A stretch of 64,000 bases of DNA from Planctomycetaceae bacterium. Its GTDB lineage: Bacteria > Planctomycetota > Planctomycetia > Pirellulales > Lacipirellulaceae. The stretch covers positions 186,001 to 250,000 of the forward strand of contig PABB01000042.1 of the NCBI GenBank assembly GCA_002702655.1, in the 5' to 3' direction. The stretch's first letter is position 1. Each line of letters opens with the position of its first letter. Below the pieces are notes generated by a model. That model was given only the letters and a program-made list of their open reading frames with translations. It was not told where the DNA came from and did not search any database. The position numbers were made by a program, and so were the translations under genes. Shown in pieces: positions 8,238 to 16,293 of the stretch.

Positions 8238-9005
8238 GGCAAACGGGCGGCGAGGCGTGGCGGTATGCAGTTGCAGTGATTAGCGGCGTTGATTGACGGC
8301 ATTTAGCCGCGGAGCATGCTCCGCGCCCGCTGCCAGCGGCGGGGCTCAATCGGATCGATGTGGGCGGACCGTGCGAGGCGCTCTGGCGAATCTTCAGTAG
8401 AGCGGCAGAGCCTTGGCGGGGCAAATGGCGACGGTGCAGCGACGCCGAAGAGGCGAGTTCCCCGGCGGGCGTCCCCGCTGTCAAATGCCTTCGCGGCCCG
8501 GTTTTCCCGCGGGATTTGACCCCCATTGGGCGGCGGCTCCGCGGCGCGGTACGTTGCACGCTGACGGCGTCGCGATGCCTGCCGCTGGACACCGCCCTAA
8601 AGGACGCCGCAAGGGGAAGGCGGGCATGTCAGCGGGCGACGCCACTTGCGCAACTGCGGCGACGAGCGATCGCTCGGCTTCTCGGCCCTTCTGCCGGTAT
8701 CGTACGGGGTCGCCGCGCGACGTTGCGACGCGATGGACCTGTGTATCGCGGCGGCCCGCCCGCCTTCCCACGGCCGTGAGATGTGCGACGGCGCCAGAGC
8801 AATTGGCCTGCGCGACGTCGGATCTTCGGCCTGACTTGGCGATTCTCGTTGTCGGCCGTCCTCTGTTCGGGTGTTCTCACTCAGGCGGTCTGGTTCCCGA
8901 ACCGGTCGGCAACGGACAAATGCCGTCGTGCTCCATGCGAGCTCGATTCAACGCTGCGCACTCGCTGCAGCGCTCGCATCGCGCAGGACGGGGGAGGTAG
9001 TTCTG
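8238..9005. other. Gene-free stretch of 768 bases
   Basis: Lies between the divergent sulfatase (minus) and PEP-CTERM (plus) genes. No convincing ORF, tRNA or known riboswitch was recognised. It holds an 18-bp perfect palindrome at 8308-8325. Short frames here lack ribosome sites and conserved look. It may be a long 5' leader of the PEP-CTERM gene or decayed coding DNA. Confidence 0.5.
8308..8325. repeat. 18-bp perfect palindrome
   Basis: CGCGGAGCATGCTCCGCG has no loop and is symmetric over its full length. It lies about 70 bases upstream of the sulfatase ATG. It could be a binding site for a dimeric protein or a REP-like remnant; no second copy was seen. Confidence 0.5.
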
Positions 9006-9872
9006 ATGACTCGACTGACGCTGTTTGTGGCAGCCGTCGCCGTGGCTGCATTTGCGGCCGTCCCGGCAGCTGCGGACTGGGATCCGAATGATCCAACAAT
9101 CGTGACGAAGTGGGTACAACTGCCCGACCTGGAACCGACCGGGCTCGACGTGCTGGCCACGTGGCATGCGGACCCGCCCGGGGCGATTGGCAAAGTGCTG
9201 GCCGACGACTGGAAGTGCGATCGCACGGGGCCGATCACCGATGTTCACGTGTGGGGCTCGTGGCTGAACGACTTGTTGCCGGTGCAAGGACCCGAGCAGG
9301 TGGCGTTTGAACTGCGGATTTACTCGGACATTCCGGCCGACCCTGCCGGCGTCAACGGCGAGTGGAGCCGGCCCGGCGAACTGCTGTGGGAAAAGCGGTA
9401 CCAGCCGCCCAGCACCGACATGCGGGCCAAGCTGTACGCGGATGCCGTGCAGGAGCAGTTCTACGATCCGAGCCAGAACGAGATGATTGGCACGGACACG
9501 CAGGTCTGGTTGTACAACTTCGACATTCCGCTGGACGAGGCGTTTGTGCAGAAGGAAGGCACGATCTACTGGCTGAGCGTGCAGGCGGCGCCGCACCTGG
9601 CCACAGCGGGCGGGCAGGCCGTGTTCGGGTGGAAGACGTCGATCAACCACTTCAATGACGATGCGGTGTTTGCCGACAACGTGGGTTTCGTCGGCCCGGC
9701 GCCCAACCCCGACCAGTGGTTCGAGATGCGCTACCCCAGCTTTCACCCGTTTGGCGGCGAAAGCATTGATTTGGCGTTCGCCATCACGACGATTCCCGAG
9801 CCGGCATCGCTGGCACTGATGCTGGTCGGGTTGGCGGCGCCGGTTGTGTTGTTGCGACGTTGGCGGCGGTAG
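9006..9872 (+). CDS. PEP-CTERM sorted secreted protein
   Basis: A 288-residue protein. The ATG at 9006 is preceded by GGGGGAGG, a strong ribosome binding site, and opens a signal peptide (MTRLTLFVAAVAVAAFAA, cleavage near AAA-DW). The end is a PEP-CTERM sorting tag: PEPASLALMLVGLAAPVVLL followed by RRWRR. The tag directs the protein to exosortase for surface anchoring or release. The mature part (LADDWKCDRTGPITDVHVWGSW, then ELRIYSDIPAD, then FGWKTSINHFNDDAVF) resembles the beta-rich ectodomain seen in many planctomycete PEP-CTERM proteins. No enzyme motif was seen. The gene stands alone and ends in a terminator. Confidence 0.93.
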   Translation: MTRLTLFVAAVAVAAFAAVPAAADWDPNDPTIVTKWVQLPDLEPTGLDVLATWHADPPGAIGKVLADDWKCDRTGPITDVHVWGSWLNDLLPVQGPEQVAFELRIYSDIPADPAGVNGEWSRPGELLWEKRYQPPSTDMRAKLYADAVQEQFYDPSQNEMIGTDTQVWLYNFDIPLDEAFVQKEGTIYWLSVQAAPHLATAGGQAVFGWKTSINHFNDDAVFADNVGFVGPAPNPDQWFEMRYPSFHPFGGESIDLAFAITTIPEPASLALMLVGLAAPVVLLRRWRR

Positions 9873-9913
9873 TGCAGTCGTTGCGCGACGGCAAAAGTGG
9901 GAGATTCATGGAC

Positions 9914-9951
9914 GACGCGCGCGGTTGGCATGCCGTGCGCGTCGGTTTTTT
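9914..9951 (+). terminator. Intrinsic terminator after the PEP-CTERM gene
   Basis: An 11-bp stem (GACGCGCGCGG with CCGTGCGCGTC, one G-T pair), an 8-base loop, then GG and six T. It lies 41 bases after the stop. Confidence 0.85.
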
Positions 9952-10043
9952 GCTGCAACGGTATTTGGTGCGAACCGCGTGCGACGTGTTGCCGGGTTGC
10001 CGCCGTCGCCCCCGGCGCGGCTCATGAGCCTCTGACTTTGTTT

Positions 10044-10074
10044 GCTGAAAGCTGACAGCCGATAGCTGACAGCC
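10044..10074. repeat. Heptanucleotide tandem repeat, copy 1
   Basis: Four 7-base units in a row (GCTGAAA, GCTGACA, GCCGATA, GCTGACA) plus a partial fifth. Between the PEP-CTERM terminator and the moeA stop. Similar heptad arrays occur at 50503, 50661 and 52048. Confidence 0.7.
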
Positions 10075-10102
10075 CTGCCTAAATTCATGGTCGACGCAGT
10101 TT

Positions 10103-11311
10103 TCAATTGAGCGGCAGCGCGTCGACTTCGGTCCCGGCGGCGAGTTGATAGTCGCCCGCCGCGAACACGCCCAGGCAATCGGCTTGGGTGAGCGTTTTGA
10201 TGTCGGCTGAGCCGCGCCAGGCGAGCGGCTCGATCTGCGGCAGCGGGCTCGCGACGTCGACCGTGCGGCAGGGGTGGTAGGTCACGCGCCCGCCGCGGTG
10301 GTTGTAGTCGGCGGACAAGGCGCACCGCTTCGTTGCCGGTGGCGCGAACGGGGCCCCCGCCAACGCGGCGAGCGTCGGCACGACGAACAGCCGGAACGAG
10401 ACCAGCGTGCTCACCGGATTGCCAGGGAGTCCGAACACGTACTGGCGTCGCTGGTCGGTATCGCGGACGCCGAACCACAGCGGCTTGCCCGGTTTCATCT
10501 TGAGCTTGTGAAACACCTCGCGGACGCCCAGCGTGGCGAGCACGCCGGGGACCAGGTCCATCACCCCCGCCGACACGCCGCCGGAGATCAACAGCACGTC
10601 GCACTCGGTTAGGCCGCGCTCGACGGCGGAGCGCAGCGCTGCTGGTTCGTCGCGGGCGACGCCCAGGTCGACCGCCCTGACGCCGGCCCCCGCCAGCGAA
10701 GCGAGCAACATCGGACCGTTGCTGTTGCGAATCTGCCCGGGGGCAAGCGGCTGATCGACCGCGACCAGTTCGTTGCCAGTGGGCAGCACGCCGACCGTTG
10801 GCCGGGGGACGGCCGCGACGCGCTGCTGGCCGATTTCCGCCAGCAGCGCAATATCCAACGGCGTGAGCACCTTGCCCGCAGGCAACACGGTTTCGCCGCG
10901 GTGGAACGCCGTGCCTTGCTTCAAGATGCAGTGCCCGGCGGCGATGCCGGCGGCCGGGTTGGCGATGCGGTCCTCGGCCAGCTCGCGACAGTCTTCCCAC
11001 TTCACCACCGCCTCGGCGCCCGCGGGCACAGGGGCGCCGGTCATCACGCGAATCGTTCCGCCGGCAGAGAGCGGCTGGGTCGGCACGCCGCCAGCGATGA
11101 CCTGCTCCAACACGGCCAGTTCGTCGGCCGCGTCGCCCAGCGCGATCGCGTAGCCGTCGACCATCGACTTGTCGAACGGCGGGGAATCGACGCCGCTGAC
11201 GACATCGCGCGCCAATCGTCGGCCCAGCAGGTCGGTCAGCGCGGTTTCCTCGGCCGGCAAAGGCGCGACATGTTGGGCAAGCAGGTCGAAGGCGTCGGGG
11301 ATTTGAAGCAT
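10103..11311 (-). CDS. moeA: Molybdopterin molybdenumtransferase MoeA
   Basis: A 402-residue protein from the ATG at 11311; an ATG at 11359 would add 16 residues unlike the family start (MLQIPDAFDLL is the expected N-terminus). Family motifs are in order: DKSMVDGYA (normally D-x-S-A-M-D-G-Y-A), RVMTGAPVPAGAEAVV, GVLPTGNELV, IRNSNGPML, LLISGGVSAGVMD, KMKPGKPLWFG and FGLPGNPVS. MoeA inserts molybdate into adenylated molybdopterin in the cytoplasm, the last common step of molybdenum cofactor synthesis. It lies about 70 bases after hypF and on the same strand, so both cofactor genes may share a transcript. No other mo genes are in the window. Confidence 0.96.
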   Translation of the reverse strand: MLQIPDAFDLLAQHVAPLPAEETALTDLLGRRLARDVVSGVDSPPFDKSMVDGYAIALGDAADELAVLEQVIAGGVPTQPLSAGGTIRVMTGAPVPAGAEAVVKWEDCRELAEDRIANPAAGIAAGHCILKQGTAFHRGETVLPAGKVLTPLDIALLAEIGQQRVAAVPRPTVGVLPTGNELVAVDQPLAPGQIRNSNGPMLLASLAGAGVRAVDLGVARDEPAALRSAVERGLTECDVLLISGGVSAGVMDLVPGVLATLGVREVFHKLKMKPGKPLWFGVRDTDQRRQYVFGLPGNPVSTLVSFRLFVVPTLAALAGAPFAPPATKRCALSADYNHRGGRVTYHPCRTVDVASPLPQIEPLAWRGSADIKTLTQADCLGVFAAGDYQLAAGTEVDALPLN

Positions 11312-11383
11312 CGGCGTCTCGAGTGCACATTTCAGCGAGGGAGCATCCGCCGTCAGCATAGCGAAGTCGGCGCGGCTCGGCGA

Positions 11384-13783
11384 TCAGGACGCGTTCACTG
11401 GCGACGAAAGCTGCGCCTGCGCGATGATTGCCTGCCCCAGCGCGATGCCGCCGTCGTTGGGGGGGACCAAGTGGTGCGACAGCACATGGAAGCCGGCGTC
11501 GCAAAGGCGGGCCTCGGTCAGTTCCGCCAGCAGGACGTTTTGAAACACGCCGCCGGTTAGTCCAACGGCATCGAAGCCGGTTGATTGCTGCAACCGTTGG
11601 CACACCCCGACAATCATGTCGGCGACGGCTGCGTGGAATCGACCGGCGATCGGCGCGGGCCCAACGCCGGCGATCGCATCGCGACACACGGCTTGCAGCA
11701 GACTTTGGTAGCCGATGACGAGCGGTTCGCCGTCTGTCAGCTCAAACTCGTATCCGAGCGACGCGGCGTCGGCAGCTTCGTCGTTGATCGCGTGTGCGGC
11801 GAGGGCTTCCAGCTCCATGGCGGCTTGGGCTTCGTACGACACCTCGTGCCGCACGCCGGCCAGCGACGCCACCGCGTCGAACAACCGCCCCGCGCTGCTC
11901 GTGTCGACGCAGTTGAGCCCGACGGCAATCTGCTGAGCGAGGATCTTCAGCTCGGCGGACGGACAGTGCGCGACGCTCGGCAAGCGCTCGTCGGCGGGCA
12001 GGCCGCAGCGACCCAGCAGCGCCAGCGCGGCGCGGTACGGTCGTTTGATGCACGCATCGCCGCCCGGCAGCGGAAAGTAATTCAGGTGCGCCACGCGATC
12101 CCACTGCGCCCCGCGGGACAGCAGGAACTCGCCGCCCCAAATGGCGCCGTCGGGGCCGAAGCCGGTGCCGTCGAAGCAGCAGGCCAGCAGCGTTGCATCA
12201 GCCGGCAGTTGGTGCTCGGCAGCGAGCGCCGTCGCGTGGGCCGCATGGTGTTGCACGGGCACCAGCGGCACGCCCAACTCGGCGGCCAGCTCGCGGCCCC
12301 AGCGGCTCGACAGGTAGTCGGGGTGCAGGTCGCCCGCCACCGCTGCGGGAGCGACGCGGTACAGTCGCAGGAAATGCTGCACGTTGCGCCGCAGCGCGTC
12401 GAGCGTTTCCAGATTGCCGACGTCGCCAATGTGCTGGCTCATGTAGGCGTAGTCGTCTTTGGTCACGCAGAACGTCGCCTTGATCTCGCCCCCCACCGCC
12501 AGCACGCTGGGGCCCGCCGCGGCCAGCCGGATCGGCATGGGGGCGTAGCCGCGCGAGCGTCGAATTGGCAATAATCGCCCGCTGTGGGTCCGCACCACCG
12601 AGTCGTCGCACACCGCGTTGATTTCGCGATTGTGCAGCAGAAACCCGTCGGCCAGCTTGGCGAGCCGCGTTGCCGCCTCGGCGCTCGTGCGCACGATGGG
12701 CTCGTCGGACACGTTGCCACTGGTCATCACCAGCGGAGCGCATTGCTCGATGAGCAAATGGTGCAGCGGCGAGTAGGGCAGCATCACGCCGATGAAATCG
12801 TTGCCGGGAGCTACGGCCTGCAGCATGTCCGTCCACTGCGCGGAGGAGCGCTTGCGCAGCAGGACGATTGGCCGTTCGCGGCTTTCCAGCAATTGTTGCT
12901 GCTGGGCGTCGACGTGGGCGAACTGGCGGGCGGCGTCGACGCTGGCCGCCATCACGGCCAATGGTTTGTCGGTGCGGCGCTTCCGCTCACGCAGTTCGGC
13001 GACGGCCGACGGGCTGGTGGCCTCGCACGCCAGGTGAAACCCGCCGATGCCTTTCACCGCGACGATCCCGCCGCGGCGGATCCACTCGGCGAACGCCGCG
13101 ATGGCGGTGTCTCCCTGCGGATGATCGCCCGGTTCCGATTCTGCGGCGGAGTCCGCATTCGCGGCGAACCAGATCTGCGGCCCGCACGCGGGGCAGGCGT
13201 TGGGCTGCGCGTGGAAGCGACGGTCGGTTGGGTCGTCGTACTCCCGCTGACACGCGGGGCACATGACGAACGATTTCATCGTGGTGAGCGGGCGGTCGTA
13301 GGGAATGTCCTGGACGATCGTGAACCGCGGGCCGCAGTTGGTGCAATTGATAAACGGGTAGCGGTGGCGGCGATCGGCCGGGTCGAACAGTTCGCGGCGG
13401 CAATCGTCGCAGATCGAAATGTCGGGCGCCGTGGGGGTGCTCGCGCCGCTGCGGCCGGCGCTGGCGACAATGACGAACTCGCGAGGGTCGCCGGACGACA
13501 ATTCCGCCAGCGGAAGTTCCTCCTGCTCGACCGCGTCGATCACCGCCAGCGGCGGCGGGTTGGCGGTAAGCTGCGCGCAGAATGCGGCGATGGCGGAGGG
13601 GTCGCCCTGCACCTCAATCGTCACGCCGTCGGCGTCATTGCGCACGAATCCGGCCAGTTGCTCGGCTTGAGCGCACCGCCACACGAAGGGGCGAAAGCCG
13701 ACCCCCTGCACCTGCCCCGCCACGCGGATTCGAACTCGTCGCTGGCTGTCCAAGAAACTGCCTGTTGCGATAGGAGACGACAA
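11384..13783 (-). CDS. hypF: Carbamoyltransferase HypF, [NiFe] hydrogenase maturation
   Basis: A 799-residue full-length HypF. Domains in order are an N-terminal acylphosphatase (GQVQGVGFRPFVW, 23-35), two zinc-finger pairs (C125/C128, C147/C150, C175/C178, C197/C200), a YrdC-like domain (about 205-385, with KGIGGFHLACEA and VMTSGNVSDEPI) and a C-terminal Kae1-like domain (HPDYLSSRWGRE, VQHHAAHATALAAEH, FDGTGFGPDGAIWGGEF, GLTGGVFQNVLL). It makes the carbamoyl group that HypE turns into the cyanide ligands of the hydrogenase iron. HypC, HypD, HypE and a hydrogenase are absent from the window, which is unusual since hyp genes often cluster. Confidence 0.97.
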   Translation of the reverse strand: MSSPIATGSFLDSQRRVRIRVAGQVQGVGFRPFVWRCAQAEQLAGFVRNDADGVTIEVQGDPSAIAAFCAQLTANPPPLAVIDAVEQEELPLAELSSGDPREFVIVASAGRSGASTPTAPDISICDDCRRELFDPADRRHRYPFINCTNCGPRFTIVQDIPYDRPLTTMKSFVMCPACQREYDDPTDRRFHAQPNACPACGPQIWFAANADSAAESEPGDHPQGDTAIAAFAEWIRRGGIVAVKGIGGFHLACEATSPSAVAELRERKRRTDKPLAVMAASVDAARQFAHVDAQQQQLLESRERPIVLLRKRSSAQWTDMLQAVAPGNDFIGVMLPYSPLHHLLIEQCAPLVMTSGNVSDEPIVRTSAEAATRLAKLADGFLLHNREINAVCDDSVVRTHSGRLLPIRRSRGYAPMPIRLAAAGPSVLAVGGEIKATFCVTKDDYAYMSQHIGDVGNLETLDALRRNVQHFLRLYRVAPAAVAGDLHPDYLSSRWGRELAAELGVPLVPVQHHAAHATALAAEHQLPADATLLACCFDGTGFGPDGAIWGGEFLLSRGAQWDRVAHLNYFPLPGGDACIKRPYRAALALLGRCGLPADERLPSVAHCPSAELKILAQQIAVGLNCVDTSSAGRLFDAVASLAGVRHEVSYEAQAAMELEALAAHAINDEAADAASLGYEFELTDGEPLVIGYQSLLQAVCRDAIAGVGPAPIAGRFHAAVADMIVGVCQRLQQSTGFDAVGLTGGVFQNVLLAELTEARLCDAGFHVLSHHLVPPNDGGIALGQAIIAQAQLSSPVNAS

Positions 13784-13931
13784 GAGTTTTCTTGAACCAC
13801 GACGGCACGACGAACACGACGACGAGCATCGTGGAAGTCGGCATGTCCAGCGTGGTTCAACAGGCCTTGTCCTGGCGCACTTGGCGTCCTTGGCGGTTCA
13901 ATCATCGGCCGTGCAATCACCAGGCCGGTCG

Positions 13932-14147
13932 CTAGGCCCACCAGTCCAGCAGCGAGATCATGCCCATGAACAGGCCCATGAACACGACGATCCATACCGC
14001 AAACCGGGCGGCGTGCGACAGGATTGGCTGCATGAACTCGTGCCGCGTCGCGGCGCAGACCAGGCTGACCACCACGATCAGCGGCGCGGCGTACCATAGC
14101 ATGGTCACGGCGAGCAGCGGCGGCAGAATGGCGAGTGATGGAATCAT
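13932..14147 (-). CDS. Small membrane protein, unknown function
   Basis: A 71-residue protein that is mostly hydrophobic, with two predicted spans (about 5-31 and 46-68) joined by a polar loop ATRHEFMQPILSHAARF. It starts 18 bases after the stop of the DUF6677-like gene, which supports a two-gene operon. No family motif was recognised. The ending DWWA places a tryptophan pair at the membrane edge. Confidence 0.7.
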   Translation of the reverse strand: MIPSLAILPPLLAVTMLWYAAPLIVVVSLVCAATRHEFMQPILSHAARFAVWIVVFMGLFMGMISLLDWWA

Positions 14148-14165
14148 GGCGAGCTAGGGCAGGCG

Positions 14166-14795
14166 TCAGGAGTTGTCCTGGGACGAATCGCCCTCGGGAT
14201 GGTCCTTGCTACGGATGACCAGCGGCCCGGCGTACGCGTCGCACACGACCAGCAGGTTCAACAGCCCCGCGATCATGGTGTAGACGGTGCCGATTTCGAA
14301 GTGGGGGTTGTGGTCGACAATCCATCGCGACAGTTCGTTCGGCTGCCGGGAGATGTTGTCCGAGTCGTCCGTGGTTTGCACCTGGTCGTTGCGCGGCGGG
14401 GCGTACCAGGGACGCTCGTCGTCGGTCAATTTGCCTGGCTCGACGGCCGGCTGACCGAACGGCGGCTTGTCGTCCATCACGCGGCTGCGCTGGACCAGTG
14501 CCGGCAGCGCGACTCCGCCCGCGCCAAGTTGGCAGTAGTATTGCCACCGCAGGTCCTGCTCCGGCGTCGACGCGTAGACCACATGGCCGCCGCCCAGATA
14601 CATGCCGTACCAGAACGCGCCCATGATGCAGACGAAGAACAGCAGCCCCTTGCCGGTGCGGCCTTGGTACAGGTGCCCCAGCCCGGGAACCAGCCAAGCC
14701 AACAGCGCGGCGAGCCACGGTTGCTTCAGCTCGATTTCAAGCGGTTCGCCCTCGTCGAGCGTGTTGTATTCCGAGGGGAGGACGGCGGTGGCCAT
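14166..14795 (-). CDS. Membrane protein, DUF6677/TM2-like
   Basis: A 209-residue protein. The N-terminal half carries a TM2-like pair: LAALLAWLVPGLGHLYQGRTGKG followed by LLFFVCIMGAFWYGMYLGGG. This GLGHLYQG turn is shared by TM2 and DUF6677 proteins of planctomycetes. The middle, about 80-160, is polar and Pro/Asp-rich; a further hydrophobic segment lies near the C-terminus (TVYTMIAGLLNLLVVCDAYAGP). It pairs with the small membrane protein downstream. Biochemical role unknown. Confidence 0.82.
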   Translation of the reverse strand: MATAVLPSEYNTLDEGEPLEIELKQPWLAALLAWLVPGLGHLYQGRTGKGLLFFVCIMGAFWYGMYLGGGHVVYASTPEQDLRWQYYCQLGAGGVALPALVQRSRVMDDKPPFGQPAVEPGKLTDDERPWYAPPRNDQVQTTDDSDNISRQPNELSRWIVDHNPHFEIGTVYTMIAGLLNLLVVCDAYAGPLVIRSKDHPEGDSSQDNS

Positions 14796-14989
14796 AGGCG
14801 GTGCGGAAAGCAGGAGGAATCAACAACCGGCGGCAAACGCGGCGGCGAGCCTTTCTATTGTAGGGGGTGCGAGCAGATCGCCCCAGAGGAAGTCGGAGAA
14901 TTGAACGGCCGGCGGCAATGTGACCGGATGACGGCGAACCGGGTCGCTGCCATTGAGAATTCGCTGCTCCCTGGGCGGTCTTGGCCGCG

Positions 14990-16006
14990 TTACCGCGAGA
15001 ATCGCCAAATAGCCCAGATGACCGCACCTACGGCCGCGGCGCCGCCGAGTACGCCCAGCACGACCGGGTTGGGCCCCCGCGCGGACTCGGCCGGGGCGTG
15101 GAGCCGCTCGGTCAGATTGGGCGTTGGGGCGGGTTCAGCCTCGTCGGCGTTCGCATTGGCGTCGGCTGCTGGCGCCGCGGCCGGATCGGCGAGAATCGCC
15201 TCTAACCGCGTTGCGACCTCGTTGGCATCGGCCGGGCGATCCGCGGGCGCCTTTTCCAGCAAATGGGCCACCAGGTCAGCCAGCGACGCGGGCACGCCCC
15301 CGGCCAGCGCATCGACGCGCGGAGGCACGACCTCCAAATGCTGATCGAAGATTTCCACGTAGCCGGCGCCATCGAACGGCGGACGCCCTGTGAGCATCTC
15401 GAACAGAATGCAACCCAGCGCGTACAGATCGAGCCGCCCGTCGATGTCGTCGGCGCCGGTGATCTGCTCGGGCGGCATGTATCGCCATGTGCCGACGGTC
15501 TGTCCCTGGATGGTCAACCGCGAATCGTTCAGGTCGCGCGCCAGCCCCAGGTCGCCAATTTTCACGTGTCCGTCGGTGGAGAGATACAGATTGGCCGGCT
15601 TGAGGTCGCGGTGCACGCAACCCACCGCGTGGGCGTGGGCCAGCCCCAGCGCGGTCTGGTGGGCGACCTCCGCCGCGTCGCGCCACGGCAAACTGCCGCG
15701 ACGCGCGAGCACCTCTTTCAACGAGCCGCACTCGACCAACTCCATTGCACAGTACAGCGATTCGCCGTGCAGCCCGCAGTCGAAGTGCCGCACGATGTGC
15801 GGATCGTCGAGCCGCTTCAAGAGCGCGATCTCGCGGACGAACCGGTTTTGCACTTCGGGTTCGATCTGCTTGTCGGTGTGCAGCACCTTCACCGCGGCGC
15901 GGTCGCCGGTGCCGCCGTGGGTCGCTTCGAACACGGCGCCAAACGCGCCCGTGCCGAGCGAGCGCCCCAGCGTGTAGGGTCCGATTTGTTCACCGGGATC
16001 AGGCAT
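14990..16006 (-). CDS. Ser/Thr protein kinase with C-terminal membrane anchor
   Basis: A 338-residue kinase. Seen: glycine loop GTGAFGAVFEA (18-28), lysine K40 in AAVKVL, catalytic loop VHRDLKPANL (D134), DLG in place of DFG (D152), and YMPPEQ for the APE motif. The domain ends near residue 265, then an Ala/Asp/Pro linker (AAAPAADANANADEAEPAP), then a single span near 314-334 followed by WRFSR. So it is a cytoplasmic kinase with a tail anchor and no outer sensor domain. It is transcribed away from gyrA. Substrates unknown. Confidence 0.94.
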   Translation of the reverse strand: MPDPGEQIGPYTLGRSLGTGAFGAVFEATHGGTGDRAAVKVLHTDKQIEPEVQNRFVREIALLKRLDDPHIVRHFDCGLHGESLYCAMELVECGSLKEVLARRGSLPWRDAAEVAHQTALGLAHAHAVGCVHRDLKPANLYLSTDGHVKIGDLGLARDLNDSRLTIQGQTVGTWRYMPPEQITGADDIDGRLDLYALGCILFEMLTGRPPFDGAGYVEIFDQHLEVVPPRVDALAGGVPASLADLVAHLLEKAPADRPADANEVATRLEAILADPAAAPAADANANADEAEPAPTPNLTERLHAPAESARGPNPVVLGVLGGAAAVGAVIWAIWRFSR

Positions 16007-16293
16007 GGTTCGCAGTGTTCCTCAGGCAGCGGAAATTCGCCGCCCCGCCCGGCGTGCGAGAGACATTCGCCCACGGCGCCATTCTAGGCTTGTCAACAGC
16101 CGAGATCACGGGGTTTTCCGGGCGTTGTGACCCCCTGCCCAAAGGGGTAAAATTGGACGTTTCGCGGCGCTGCCGGCGGCCTGGTAGGGCCGGGGCTTCT
16201 TGGGCAGCTTGACTGGGCGGGGCGTCGCTGGCCGGCACGTCGCTGGCAGGTGCTGTGCCAGGCGCCGCTGATCGCAGAAAGGATTTTCCCACC

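Noticed and set aside
8316-9000. Several plus-strand frames in the gap before the PEP-CTERM gene
   Set aside because: Overlapping Arg/Ala-rich frames in all phases, with no family pattern or ribosome site.
14990-16006. Tyrosine or histidine kinase
   Set aside because: HRDLKPAN and the glycine loop are those of Hanks Ser/Thr kinases; no H-box or ATPase N/G boxes.
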